Below, piece by piece: positions 33,096 through 42,282 of a stretch of 64,000 nt of DNA. The stretch's first letter is position 1. Every line of letters starts with the position of its first letter. Source of the DNA: CAYTOF01 sp964439435 (lineage in GTDB: Bacteria; Bacillota; Clostridia; Oscillospirales; QAMX01); assembly GCA_964439435.1 (NCBI GenBank), contig CAYTOF010000001.1, forward strand, positions 7,314 to 71,313, given 5' to 3'. A program made the translations under genes and the position numbers. Below the pieces are notes generated by a model. It saw only the letters and a program-made list of their open reading frames with translations. It ran no database searches and was not told the origin of the DNA.

Positions 33096-35349
33096 AAAAT
33101 TGTCGGGAACATTTGGTGTTGCCGCCTCCCCTTTGGAACTTAAAGATGGCTTGAACGTCGTTTTAGCACCGAATGAATGGGGGAAAACCACACGCTGTGC
33201 GATGATTCTATCTGTTTTATACGGTGTCAGCACCTCGGACCGAGCCAGAGAGGGATATATCCCCGACAAGATAAAATATCAGCCTTGGAGCGGGAAACCC
33301 ATGACCGGCACTTTGGAGATGGAGTATAAAGGGCGCGAGATTTTGATAAGCCGCGAAACAAGACGCGCCGACAGACCCATGCAGGTATTTAAAGCCATCT
33401 ACACGGACACCGGCGAAGATGTCGGATTTGCAAGCGCGATGACCGTAGGCGAGGAGATGACCGGTGTCTCTGCGGATGCATTTTCTCGCAGCGTTTTCTG
33501 TTCCGGAGAATCCATGGCTGTGCAAAACAGCGAGGAGTTGGAAAGCAAAATAAATGCCATAGCGGGCACAGGTGATGAGGAGATTTCTGCCACCGCCATC
33601 ATGAGGACACTGAGCGAGTGGGGAGCTGAGTTGGAAAGCCGCAGGGGCAGTGCTATAATCCCAAAACTCCAAAATGAAATCAGAGACATCGAAAACGACA
33701 TTGTAAAGATAGAGACAATAAATGCGCAGATAATGGAGGTTTCCTCCCGTATCCAAGTTCAAAAGGAGCTTGTTTTAAAAAACGAAGAGCAACAAAGGCG
33801 AGCGAAACTTGCCAAACAGGTGCAGGAGTTGAAAAAAATCGAGGATGCCGAGAAGGAATTGGAGAGTGCCCGAGAAAGATACGAGATGTATGTGCGGGAA
33901 GAAAACCTTCACGGTGCGAGAGCTGATGCGAAAAAAGTCGCACATGCCTTGGATAAGTATCGTTTCGCTCAAGGACGGCGTGCCGACTATGAAATTGCCA
34001 AGGCGGAGAGTTTTCAAGCAAGGCTTTTGGCACAGGAAAACCTGCTTTTGGGCAATCTTGCGATATTCGAAGGCTGTGAACCCGAATATGCCGTTGAGAC
34101 GGCACGGCGCGAATATGACGAATGCCAAAGGCTGTCAAAGAGCAAGCCAAGCACCATATATCCCGTGATTGCAGTAATTTGTGCTCTTCTCGGAGTCGGT
34201 ATACTGCTCATCCCCGATATACACAGAGCTATCAAAACAGTGTTTTCATTGCTTTTGTTTTTCGGAGCGGCAATATTTACCTTTGGCACCGTCCGCAACA
34301 TACTGGGCACATTGCGCGGGAGAAAAGCCGGACAAAAAATGCTGGAAAAATACGATGCGAGGGCACCTGAACAGATCTTGACAAGAGCAAAGGAATATGA
34401 AGGCGTGTATTCCGAGACAAAAGCCAGGCGCGAGGCTGAAAACCACAAAGAAAGAGCAGAAAGTGAAGCCAAGGACAGGCTGATGTTTTCGGAAAAAGCC
34501 GCGGCAGATGCGGCGGCAAGCCTCGGCATGGAGTTGGAAGAAAGCCCCGAAGAAGTCTTTTCTGAGTTGTTGCAAAAGATTGAGCAGCTCTCAAAACTTC
34601 GCGCAGAGGTTGAAACAGCGGAGACAAGGCTCAAAGCTCTGGAAAGCATGGTTGATATAGAAACGCTGAGAACCGCCGCAAAAGAAGCACAGACTTGGGG
34701 AAATGAGTCCGTGCCCCTTGAAAAAGAGATTAAAGCTCAATATGAAAGCTCAAAAAATGAGCTTTCCAAGACAGAGGCTGAAAAAGAAAGACTGGTGGGC
34801 AGGCTTGAAGGTTACAGTGACATCGGCAGCTTAAAAGCTGAGTTGGAAGAAAAGCAGGACTTGGCAGCAGCTCTCAAAAAAGAAAAAGCCGCAATAGACG
34901 CGGCCGGCGAAGTTTTAAAGGAAAGCGCCAAGGAGTTGGCAGGGAGACTCACTCCTTCCATAACCAAGAGAGCGACGGAGCTGTTTGCTGAGCTCACAGG
35001 GCAAAAGTACGAGAGGCTCCTGCTGGACAAGGATTTTTCAGCCCATGTTTTTGAAAAAGGTGAAGAACAGATGCGACAGCTGCTGTATCTTAGCCGAGGG
35101 GCCCATGATCAGATCTATCTTTCCGTACGCATTGCTCTTTCTGAGGTGCTCTTTGAAGATGAGCTTCCGCCTCTGGTGCTAGACGATGTGTTGCTGGGAT
35201 TTGACGATGAGCGTGCGGAAAATGCCATGAATGTACTTGCCAAGATGGCACAAGTGCGCCAGATCATCATTTTTACATGCAGAGAACGGGATGTGAGGAT
35301 CTCAGAGAAACACCGGGCAAATATTATTAAGGTAAAAGGTGATATTTAA
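33085..35349 (+). CDS. YhaN-like SMC/SbcC-type ATPase with membrane hairpin
   Basis: A 754-residue ABC-type ATPase, partner of the upstream nuclease. The N-terminal Walker A reads APNEWGKTT (28-36; Trp replaces the usual Ala/Gly), the signature LSRGAHDQIYLSVRIAL and Walker B PLVLDDVLLGFDDER are near the C-terminus. Between them lie coiled coils (about 195-300 and 420-620), interrupted by two hydrophobic helices (about 350-400, VIAVICALLGVGILLI and FSLLLFFGAAIFTFG). This hairpin replaces the SbcC zinc hook and would place the tip in the membrane; B. subtilis YhaN shares this trait. Confidence 0.88.
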   Translation: MRYKKLSGTFGVAASPLELKDGLNVVLAPNEWGKTTRCAMILSVLYGVSTSDRAREGYIPDKIKYQPWSGKPMTGTLEMEYKGREILISRETRRADRPMQVFKAIYTDTGEDVGFASAMTVGEEMTGVSADAFSRSVFCSGESMAVQNSEELESKINAIAGTGDEEISATAIMRTLSEWGAELESRRGSAIIPKLQNEIRDIENDIVKIETINAQIMEVSSRIQVQKELVLKNEEQQRRAKLAKQVQELKKIEDAEKELESARERYEMYVREENLHGARADAKKVAHALDKYRFAQGRRADYEIAKAESFQARLLAQENLLLGNLAIFEGCEPEYAVETARREYDECQRLSKSKPSTIYPVIAVICALLGVGILLIPDIHRAIKTVFSLLLFFGAAIFTFGTVRNILGTLRGRKAGQKMLEKYDARAPEQILTRAKEYEGVYSETKARREAENHKERAESEAKDRLMFSEKAAADAAASLGMELEESPEEVFSELLQKIEQLSKLRAEVETAETRLKALESMVDIETLRTAAKEAQTWGNESVPLEKEIKAQYESSKNELSKTEAEKERLVGRLEGYSDIGSLKAELEEKQDLAAALKKEKAAIDAAGEVLKESAKELAGRLTPSITKRATELFAELTGQKYERLLLDKDFSAHVFEKGEEQMRQLLYLSRGAHDQIYLSVRIALSEVLFEDELPPLVLDDVLLGFDDERAENAMNVLAKMAQVRQIIIFTCRERDVRISEKHRANIIKVKGDI

Positions 35350-35352
35350 AAT

Positions 35353-37158
35353 ATGCGTGATATGACAAAAATCAGAAACTTTTCAATCATTGCCCATATT
35401 GACCACGGCAAATCCACCTTGGCCGACAGGTTGTTGGAAGCCTGTGCCGCCGTCCAAGCTCGAGATATGACGGAGCAGTTGTTGGACGACATGGACCTTG
35501 AGCGTGAGCGAGGTATTACCATAAAAGCACACGCAGTCAATATGAAATACAAGGCAAAAGACGGTCAGGAATATGAGTTGAATTTAATTGACACGCCGGG
35601 TCATGTGGACTTCAGCTATGAGGTTTCGAGATCCTTGCGTGCCTGTGAAGGAGCTCTGTTGATTGTGGACGCGGCACAAGGGGTGGAAGCCCAGACCTTG
35701 GCAAACAGCTATCTTGCCATAGATGAGGGGCTGGAGATTTTACCTGTGATAAACAAGATCGACCTTGCCGCTGCGGACCCGGAAAGAGTAAAGCATGAGA
35801 TTGAGGAGATTCTCGGCATACCCGCCCAGGATGCGCCGACAATCTCGGCAAAACAAGGATTGAATATAGAAAGCGTATTGGAGCGCATCATCACCGACAT
35901 CCCAAGTCCCAAGGGAGATGCGGATGCCCCGCTCAGCGCATTGATCTTTGACAGTGAATACGACAGTTACCGCGGTGTAATTGTGTTTTTGCGTGTGTTT
36001 GACGGTGTCATGCGTGCCGGAGATGAGATCAGAATGATGGACACGGGAAAAGAATTCAACATCATCGAGGTGGGCAGATTGCTGCCCAAGGGATATGCCC
36101 CCTGCGATGCGCTTATGCCCGGCGATGTCGGATATATGAGCGCCGGCATAAAAAATGTGCGTGACACCGCGGTGGGCGACACGATCACATCCGTGGCAAA
36201 CCCTGCTCCAAAGGCCCTTCCGGGTTATCGCAAGGTTTTGCCCATGGTGTTTTCCGGCGTATACCCTGCAGATGGGGCGAAATACCCCGACTTGCGCGAA
36301 GCTCTTGAGAAGCTGCGCCTAAACGATGCGGCATTTTCCTTTGAACCGGAGTCTTCGGCTGCCCTTGGTTTTGGTTTTCGATGCGGGTTTTTGGGGCTTT
36401 TGCATATGGAAATAATTCAGGAGCGCATTGAGCGTGAATATGGCATTGAGATCATCGCGACTGCGCCCAGCGTCATATACAAGGTGATGCTGACAAACGG
36501 GGAAGAACATGTGATAGACAACCCGCAAAATTATCCGGATCCGTCTTTGATCGAATATTCAAGTGAGCCTTTTGTGAAAGCGTCGATTATGACTCCGACG
36601 GAGCATGTGGGCAATATCATGGAACTGTGCCAGGAGAGACGGGGCATACACAAAGGACTTGACTATATCGACTCCGACCGCATGGAAGTGCGCTATGAGC
36701 TACCCCTCAACGAGATTATATATGACTTTTTTGATGCTTTGAAGTCTCGAACCAAGGGATATGCCTCATTGGATTATGAGATGCTGGAATACCGCCGCTC
36801 AAACCTTGTGAAACTCGACATCTTGCTCAAAGGTGAGGTGGTGGACGCGCTTTCCTTTATCGTCCATGCGGACAAGGCCTATTCAAGGGGCAGGCGCATC
36901 GCGGAAAAACTGAAAGACAACATTCCGCGACAGATGTTTGAAATCCCGGTACAGGCTGCAATCGGCGGCAAAATCATAGCAAGGGAGACAATCAAAGCCC
37001 TGAGAAAGGATGTCCTTGCAAAGTGCTATGGCGGGGATATCACACGGAAGAAAAAACTGCTTGAAAAACAAAAAGAAGGCAAGAGAAAAATGCGCAGCAT
37101 GGGCAGCATAAGTCTGCCGCAAGAGGCCTTTATGGCGGTGCTCAAGTTGGATGAATAG
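35353..37158 (+). CDS. lepA: Elongation factor 4 (LepA)
   Basis: A ribosome-associated GTPase. The 601-residue protein has normal length, with G1 AHIDHGKSTLADRLLE, G3 DTPGHVDF, G4 NKIDL and the LepA-specific C-terminal domain (about 485-601) with RETIKALRKDVLAKCYGGDITRKKKLL. The ATG at 35353 follows AAAGGTGAT at 9 bases. It is the fourth gene of a run that continues into hemW with an 8-base overlap. Confidence 0.97.
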   Translation: MRDMTKIRNFSIIAHIDHGKSTLADRLLEACAAVQARDMTEQLLDDMDLERERGITIKAHAVNMKYKAKDGQEYELNLIDTPGHVDFSYEVSRSLRACEGALLIVDAAQGVEAQTLANSYLAIDEGLEILPVINKIDLAAADPERVKHEIEEILGIPAQDAPTISAKQGLNIESVLERIITDIPSPKGDADAPLSALIFDSEYDSYRGVIVFLRVFDGVMRAGDEIRMMDTGKEFNIIEVGRLLPKGYAPCDALMPGDVGYMSAGIKNVRDTAVGDTITSVANPAPKALPGYRKVLPMVFSGVYPADGAKYPDLREALEKLRLNDAAFSFEPESSAALGFGFRCGFLGLLHMEIIQERIEREYGIEIIATAPSVIYKVMLTNGEEHVIDNPQNYPDPSLIEYSSEPFVKASIMTPTEHVGNIMELCQERRGIHKGLDYIDSDRMEVRYELPLNEIIYDFFDALKSRTKGYASLDYEMLEYRRSNLVKLDILLKGEVVDALSFIVHADKAYSRGRRIAEKLKDNIPRQMFEIPVQAAIGGKIIARETIKALRKDVLAKCYGGDITRKKKLLEKQKEGKRKMRSMGSISLPQEAFMAVLKLDE

Positions 37159-38272
37159 TCTTGGTATATATGTGCACATTCCGTTTTGTGCTTCAAAATG
37201 CGATTATTGTGACTTCTATTCCTATAGAGCAGGCCGAAGTGAAAAAAAGGACTACGCAAAGGCGCTTAAAAAACGGATAACAGAAGCCGGTGTCTTTGTG
37301 AAAAATCATCTCATAGACAGCATCTATTTTGGAGGGGGCACCCCGACAAGTCTTGGCGCAAAGACCCTCTGCGATATCCTTGCGGCGATTTTGGCGCACA
37401 ATGTAAAGGACGGGGCAGAAATATCTCTGGAGGCCAACCCCGGGACTGTCGACGAGGAAAAACTTTTAACCCTGCGTGAAGGCGGCTTCAACCGCATCTC
37501 CTTTGGTATGCAATCAGCAATAAAAGAAGAGCTGCACGCTCTCGGCAGGACACACAGCCACGAAGATACGGTTTTAGCCGTGAGAAGTGCCGAGGCCGCA
37601 GGGTTTGACAATATAAGTCTTGACATAATGCTGGGCTTGCCAAATCAAACGGTTGAGAGCTTGAAAAAAACTCTGGATGCCGCCCTTACGCTGCCTTTGC
37701 AGCATATCTCTGCCTATTGCCTCAAAGTTGAACTCGGCACTCCTCTGGCATTGCGGCAAAAACTTGAGATCCCAAGTGAAGATGAGATAGCGACACTCTA
37801 TGAATTTTGTTGTGAAACCCTTGAAAAAGCAGGCTTTTTGCACTACGAGATCTCCAACTTCGCTCTGCCCGGGTTTTTGTGTGCCCACAATATGAAGTAT
37901 TGGAAGCTGTGTCAGTATCTGGGGTTTGGCCCGGGAGCGCATTCGCTTTTTGACAACAAGAGGTTTTATTTTGAGCGAGACACCGCAGCCTATGCAGATT
38001 ATGTGGGCTTCGATGCGCTCCATGGGGCCCTGGAGGAGGAATTTGATGCGCAAAGTGAGGAGATTATGCTCTCACTTCGCCTCTCCGAGGGGATAAGCAA
38101 AGAGAGACTCCAAAGCTTTGGTGCGGCCTCCCGAGACATAATGGTGTTCTTGGAAGAGCTTGTAAAGACGGGATATGCGAAGAGGACATCTGACGGATGG
38201 AGACTCTCGCGTCAAGGATTTTTGATTTCGAATACAATCATCACGCAGATTTTAGATATTTTAATCAAATAA
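37151..38272 (+). CDS. hemW: HemW radical SAM heme chaperone
   Basis: A 373-residue radical SAM protein of the HemW family (once annotated as oxygen-independent coproporphyrinogen III oxidase), which inserts heme into target proteins. The cluster-binding CxxxCxxC is Cys13, Cys17, Cys20 followed by DFYSY. True HemN proteins have an extra Cys directly after (CxxxCxxCxC), lacking here, which points to HemW. The usual partners hrcA-grpE-dnaK, often downstream of lepA-hemW, are not here. No clear terminator follows. Confidence 0.95.
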   Translation: MNSLGIYVHIPFCASKCDYCDFYSYRAGRSEKKDYAKALKKRITEAGVFVKNHLIDSIYFGGGTPTSLGAKTLCDILAAILAHNVKDGAEISLEANPGTVDEEKLLTLREGGFNRISFGMQSAIKEELHALGRTHSHEDTVLAVRSAEAAGFDNISLDIMLGLPNQTVESLKKTLDAALTLPLQHISAYCLKVELGTPLALRQKLEIPSEDEIATLYEFCCETLEKAGFLHYEISNFALPGFLCAHNMKYWKLCQYLGFGPGAHSLFDNKRFYFERDTAAYADYVGFDALHGALEEEFDAQSEEIMLSLRLSEGISKERLQSFGAASRDIMVFLEELVKTGYAKRTSDGWRLSRQGFLISNTIITQILDILIK

Positions 38273-38373
38273 GGGATATTTCCTATTTGCTTTGGAAAAT
38301 GTGTGGGCGAAGACCGTAAGTATTTGTATGGAAACCAGCGGGCATGGATCCAAATGAATATAGGATGAGTAAA

Positions 38374-38832
38374 ATGAAAAAAATTATATCATTTAGTCTT
38401 ATAATATTAGTATGTATGTTTATTCTTATGAGCTGCACAACAAAATCTTTACCAACATCAGTTTTAGGAGAATGGACTTTAGAAACAATTACTAATACGA
38501 GCGAAGATAAAAAGGGGGAAATTATAACTGTTGGAAAAGCATATAGTAGCTTTGATGATTTTAATGGTGATAAAAAGGATTCATCGGCTCTATTTAACGA
38601 AAATGGAACTTTCGAGATATTTGGCTTGAAAGAAAGCTTTAATGGAAGTTATTCTATAGATAAGGAACTTAGCACTAAAGATGCAACCGCAATCAATCTG
38701 GATATAGATGATAAAACCAAAATAATAGCTACTTATGGGATAAGGCAATATCAAAATGATAAGGAAGTAGATTCTTTGATATTCACTCTAGATGAAAAGA
38801 CATATTCTTTTATTAAATCAGCAACTAATTAA
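38374..38832 (+). CDS. Hypothetical AT-rich lipoprotein
   Basis: A 152-residue secreted lipoprotein of unknown family. The signal peptide ends at lipobox LMSC (Cys21). The mature part has a lipocalin-like pattern (GEWTLETITNT, then LFNENGTFEIFGLKESFNGSYSI) and is rich in Lys, Asp and Asn. Its DNA is visibly much richer in A+T than its neighbours (codons such as AAT, ATA and TTA dominate), suggesting horizontal acquisition. ATG at 38374 is chosen because AGGATG lies upstream and it starts a clean signal peptide; upstream in-frame ATGs exist at 38344 and 38365. Confidence 0.7.
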   Translation: MKKIISFSLIILVCMFILMSCTTKSLPTSVLGEWTLETITNTSEDKKGEIITVGKAYSSFDDFNGDKKDSSALFNENGTFEIFGLKESFNGSYSIDKELSTKDATAINLDIDDKTKIIATYGIRQYQNDKEVDSLIFTLDEKTYSFIKSATN

Positions 38833-38936
38833 AAGATATTATAATAAAAAGCTGCTCAATTTTACAAAACAAAGTTATTTTCAAAGCAACTATAGTCTTT
38901 AAACTATGACTTTATTATGTGTGGGAGGGTGTAAAC

Positions 38937-39626
38937 TTGAAGCGATCAGAGATAAACGCGGCGATAGATTGGGCAAAGGCACTGGCAGAGCGCATGGGAT
39001 TTGCTTTGCCGCCCTTTGGTCACAGGACTCCTGCAGAGTGGCATGGAGTAAAGGACGAAGATGAGATCAAGGAGCTAATGTTGGGTTGGGACGTGACGGA
39101 CTTTGGATTGAATGAGTTCGAAAAAACGGGAGCTGTTCTCTTTACGCTGCGCAACGGAGATACTGCCGGACGGGGAACACCATATGCCGAAAAACTGCTG
39201 ATGTTCTTGCCCGGCCAAGGACTGCCCTTTCACTATCATGTTTACAAAACCGAAGACATCATAAATCGGGGAGGGGGTATTCTCTGCGCAACGCTGTACA
39301 ATGCAAATCGCGATAAAATGCTCCCTCACGGGGCCTTTGAGACGGACAATCTCACCGATGTGACTGTCTATACCGACGGAAAGAAAAACATCCTGCCGGC
39401 CGGGGGCACTCTAAAAATCGAGCCCGGAGCCTCTGTGACACTGCGCCCATATATGTATCATGCGCTTTATGCCGATAAAGAGGGCGGCGAGTTGTTGGCG
39501 GGGGAGGTCTCCTCGATAAACGACGACAAAACGGACAATTATTTTCTAAAAGCTCTGCCGAGATTTGCCCGCGTGAAGGAAGATGCGGAAATATTATATT
39601 ATCTTGCAAACGAATATCCCGGATAA
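38937..39626 (+). CDS. D-lyxose ketol-isomerase family cupin protein
   Basis: A 229-residue single-cupin protein of the D-lyxose/sugar isomerase (YdaE-like) family, which interconverts D-lyxose or D-mannose and ketoses with a divalent metal. The metal site is suggested by LPFHYHVYKTEDIINRGG (two His and Glu) and the later His in PYMYHALYADKEG. Start is TTG at 38937 because GGGAGGGTG lies 5 bases upstream; a GTG at 38919 would include it. It has no partner kinase adjacent. Confidence 0.85.
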   Translation: MKRSEINAAIDWAKALAERMGFALPPFGHRTPAEWHGVKDEDEIKELMLGWDVTDFGLNEFEKTGAVLFTLRNGDTAGRGTPYAEKLLMFLPGQGLPFHYHVYKTEDIINRGGGILCATLYNANRDKMLPHGAFETDNLTDVTVYTDGKKNILPAGGTLKIEPGASVTLRPYMYHALYADKEGGELLAGEVSSINDDKTDNYFLKALPRFARVKEDAEILYYLANEYPG

Positions 39627-39630
39627 ACAC

Positions 39631-39692
39631 ATATACCCCACATTGTTCAAAGGGTCACATTTAAAAGTCGCCCTGTGCAATGTGGGGTATAT
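39631..39692. terminator. Long hairpin between converging genes
   Basis: A perfect 15-bp outer stem (39631-39645 with 39678-39692) encloses a 32-base loop with a further AGGG/CCCT pairing. It lacks a T-run on either strand, so intrinsic termination would be inefficient. It fills the gap between the converging lyxose-isomerase-like and YvlD-like genes. Confidence 0.45.
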
Positions 39693-39709
39693 ATATGAAA
39701 GGCATTGAT

Positions 39710-40051
39710 TTAGCGGCTTTTGACCAGAAAACCTGTTGTAACAGAGGTGAGCACAGCCGCCACGAGATATGGCCAAAACCCGACAAAGGTGATGCCGGGA
39801 ATAATGGAAACAGCTATCCAGACCATAAGGGCATTTACAAGCAAGCCCGAGGCTCCGAGGGTTAAGCAGCCAATTGGTATGGTGAGGACTTTTAAAATAG
39901 GCCTGAGGGTAAAGTTTGCAAGCCATAGGACAACGGCAGCACCCGCAATGGCACCAAAATCCGCCGTTGAGCTTGGAAAAATCAGTGTGGTGAGCCAAAG
40001 AGCCAGTCCGCAGGAAATCAGTCGCAAAATATTTTTAATGGTTATAATCAA
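39710..40051 (-). CDS. YvlD-like (phage holin 4_2 superfamily) membrane protein
   Basis: A 113-residue protein with four hydrophobic segments (about 7-24, 33-52, 56-76 and 88-108). It matches the small YvlD-type family by its length and blocks such as TLRPILKVLTIPIGCLTLGASGLLVNALMVW, though I rely on pattern memory. Despite the holin name, chromosomal copies are not phage genes; function unknown, with links to envelope stress in Firmicutes. Start is TTG at 40051 with GGAGGG seven bases upstream. No phage genes nearby. Confidence 0.82.
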   Translation of the reverse strand: MIITIKNILRLISCGLALWLTTLIFPSSTADFGAIAGAAVVLWLANFTLRPILKVLTIPIGCLTLGASGLLVNALMVWIAVSIIPGITFVGFWPYLVAAVLTSVTTGFLVKSR

Positions 40052-40219
40052 ATACCATCCCTCCGATAAGATTTACTCAAAGCACATCAAAGCATCTATA
40101 TTATTATACACCCTGCAGTCAAGGAACTCCACTCTCCGCCCCGCATTTTCGCGGCTGAGCTGCATGTTGCTTGACAACACGCAGCAAACTAAATTTTAGC
40201 GAGAAAAAACTCGTATTGC

Positions 40220-40248
40220 TTGCAAACGGCCATTGCCTGTGATAAACT
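40220..40248 (+). promoter_or_regulatory. Promoter of the epimerase-DUF6807-Gfo/Idh set
   Basis: -35 TTGCAA (40220-40225), 17-bp spacer and -10 TAAACT (40243-40248). The spacer holds a GCAA, 7 bases, TTGC inverted word that could bind a regulator, but it is short. The remaining part of the 40052-40295 gap shows nothing else recognised. Confidence 0.5.
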
Positions 40249-40295
40249 GATTTAAGAAAATCTATTAAATTAAATATTTAAAAGAGGTGAAGACT

Positions 40296-41051
40296 ATGCG
40301 CATTGCTATGCAACTGTATTCATTGAGAAATTATGGAGATTCAAAGGAACAGTTGAAGGAAACACTGAAAAACCTGCGCTCGTCCGGCTATAAACATGTT
40401 GAGACAGCCGGGTATTTTGGCTTGTCTGTGGCAGAATTTGCCGCATTGTTGGAAGAGAGCGATCTCAGCGCAATTTCAACACATACCGGGATAGAGGCAA
40501 TAGCAGGCAATCTGTCAAAAGTGATAGAAGATCATAAGCTTCTCGGAGCAAAGCACTGCTGCATACCCGGGTTGCCTGGTAGCTACTACCATCGAACCGT
40601 GGCGGGGTTTACAGCTGCAGCCGAAGTCATGAACCTGGCGGCGGAAAAGCTGGCAGAACACGATATATCTTTGTCCTTTCACAATCACGGCCATGAGTTT
40701 CTACCCATGGGCGATTCTTGCGGACTTGATTACATCCTGCAAAACGCCCCTCTGGTGAATATGCAGCTGGACGTGGGCCACGCATATGCAGCCCATGTAC
40801 TGCCCCAAGAATGGCTGCGCAGATATGGCGCACGCATAAAGACAGTCCATTATAAAGATGTAAAGTTCATAGACAATGTCCGTAGAGACTATCCGATAGG
40901 TGAGGGCGATGTCAACTGGAGCGAAGTTACAGCCGAAATAAAGGATTCTACCTGTGAATACATAATCGTGGAACACGAAGAATTTATAAGGGATGTATGG
41001 GATGTATGTAAGACGTCCTATGACAATATAGTCACATTTTTGGAGGGTTGA
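40296..41051 (+). CDS. Sugar phosphate isomerase/epimerase (xylose isomerase-like TIM barrel)
   Basis: A 251-residue TIM-barrel protein of the AP-endonuclease-2/IolE-like superfamily. Likely metal ligands are in SFHNHGHEF (His-Asn-His), QLDVGHAYAAH, KTVHYKDVK and the C-terminal Glu in YIIVEHEEF. ATG at 40296 follows AGAGGTGA. Five bases separate it from the DUF6807 gene and a Gfo/Idh gene follows. In related clusters such barrels act as epimerases or as lyases on 3-keto-sugars made by a Gfo/Idh partner. Confidence 0.88.
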   Translation: MRIAMQLYSLRNYGDSKEQLKETLKNLRSSGYKHVETAGYFGLSVAEFAALLEESDLSAISTHTGIEAIAGNLSKVIEDHKLLGAKHCCIPGLPGSYYHRTVAGFTAAAEVMNLAAEKLAEHDISLSFHNHGHEFLPMGDSCGLDYILQNAPLVNMQLDVGHAYAAHVLPQEWLRRYGARIKTVHYKDVKFIDNVRRDYPIGEGDVNWSEVTAEIKDSTCEYIIVEHEEFIRDVWDVCKTSYDNIVTFLEG

Positions 41052-41055
41052 ACAG

Positions 41056-42159
41056 ATGAAGTTCGAGCTTTTTGCCGGCAACCATACGAGGAAGAATTGT
41101 CCTGTCAGCTTTAAAATACCGACTGAGACCATAAGCACAGCGGAAGAAGCAAGAAAGTATATGCTTAAAACAGAAGACGGAGCCATTTTGCCCTGTGATT
41201 GTCTCGAAAAGGACGGAAAAGTGCAGATTTCTTTTGTGGTGGACTACATAGGGAAATCTGAGAGCGTCAAACTTTCCTTAGAGGCCACAGAGGAAAAAGC
41301 ACGTCCTCGATTGAGATGCGTTCGGACAGAACGCGAAGTTTCAATCTATGACGAAGACAAATTCGTGACGCAGTACTATATCGGAACGGACATACCAAAG
41401 CCCTATCTTGGACCGCTGCGCGAGCTCTATGGCTCTGACATAACAAGACTCGATTTTGAAACAAAGGAACACCCCCACCATCGCGGTGTGTGGGTTTCCC
41501 ACGGTGAAGTCAACGGTGTTGACACATGGAACGAACCTGCGGGTCGTCACGGGTTTATAAAAAACCTTGAAATAAAAGATATCTATGACGGGGACTGTTT
41601 TGCAGGCTTTACGGCGAAAAATCTATGGACAGATTTTTCAGGTAAACCCCTATGTGAGGAGGAAACTACCTACACCTTTTATGCTGGTCGTCTGGGACTT
41701 ACCCTGTTTGACATGTCCATAACGCTTGTTGCAAGTTATGGTGATGTCACCCTCGGAGCGACAAAAGAAGCGGGACCTCTTGCCGTGCGCATGGCAGAGA
41801 GCATAAAGGTGATGGAAACAGGCACAATGGTCAACGGAGCGGGTGGAGTCAATGAAAAGGAAATCTGGATGAAGCGCGCTCCCTGGGTGGATTATTATGG
41901 CAAAGCAAGCGGCAAAGTGTGCGGCATTGCCATTTTGGACAACCCCGAAAATGACGCCTATCCCGCTTGGTGGCATGCCAGAGATTATGGACTCATGGCT
42001 CCCAATAACTTCCATGTGGGAGGAGAGAGGGTTATTTCCCAGGGTGAATCCATGACATGGAAATACAGAATTGCAGCTCACAACGGCGATACAAAGCAGG
42101 CGGGAATAGAGGGGCTGTTTGTGGACTATATCTCCCCTCCCGAAATAAAGGCGGAGTAA
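41056..42159 (+). CDS. DUF6807 (PmoA-like) family protein
   Basis: A 367-residue beta-rich protein of the DUF6807 family, often named PmoA-like although it has no link to methane oxidation. Family blocks are DFETKEHPHHRGVWVSHGEVNG (His-rich, about 133-155), LGATKEAGPLAVRMAESI (about 234-251) and DNPENDAYPAWWHARDYGLMAPNNF (about 295-320). The cluster of His and Glu residues could form a metal or sugar site. Family members occur beside Gfo/Idh oxidoreductases and sugar epimerases, as here. Function unknown; no signal peptide. Confidence 0.82.
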   Translation: MKFELFAGNHTRKNCPVSFKIPTETISTAEEARKYMLKTEDGAILPCDCLEKDGKVQISFVVDYIGKSESVKLSLEATEEKARPRLRCVRTEREVSIYDEDKFVTQYYIGTDIPKPYLGPLRELYGSDITRLDFETKEHPHHRGVWVSHGEVNGVDTWNEPAGRHGFIKNLEIKDIYDGDCFAGFTAKNLWTDFSGKPLCEEETTYTFYAGRLGLTLFDMSITLVASYGDVTLGATKEAGPLAVRMAESIKVMETGTMVNGAGGVNEKEIWMKRAPWVDYYGKASGKVCGIAILDNPENDAYPAWWHARDYGLMAPNNFHVGGERVISQGESMTWKYRIAAHNGDTKQAGIEGLFVDYISPPEIKAE

Positions 42160-42228
42160 ACAGCTCTATCTCGTCCTCTGTATATTGTACTTAAAACTTT
42201 TGCATGATGGCAGTAAAATGAGAAAAGA

Positions 42229-42245
42229 CATGGCAAAAAGCCATG
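42229..42245. other. Small hairpin ahead of the second Gfo/Idh gene
   Basis: A perfect 6-bp stem (CATGGC, five A, GCCATG) in the 123-bp gap between DUF6807 and the Gfo/Idh gene. No T-run follows. It may be an attenuator, processing site or operator. Confidence 0.35.
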
Positions 42246-42282
42246 CCCTCAAACTAATATATGGCAACAGGAGTTGAAAGAA

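Noticed and set aside
37151..38272. Naming the radical SAM gene as coproporphyrinogen III oxidase (hemN)
   Set aside because: The extra cysteine after the CxxxCxxC motif is missing (DFYSY follows), which fits HemW.
39710..40051. A prophage remnant, suggested by the holin-like protein
   Set aside because: The YvlD-type family is chromosomal in many Firmicutes and no other phage gene is nearby.
40220..40248. A possible CcpA catabolite-response element in the TTGCAAACGG stretch
   Set aside because: It departs from the consensus at key positions and is not symmetric; I kept it only as a promoter.
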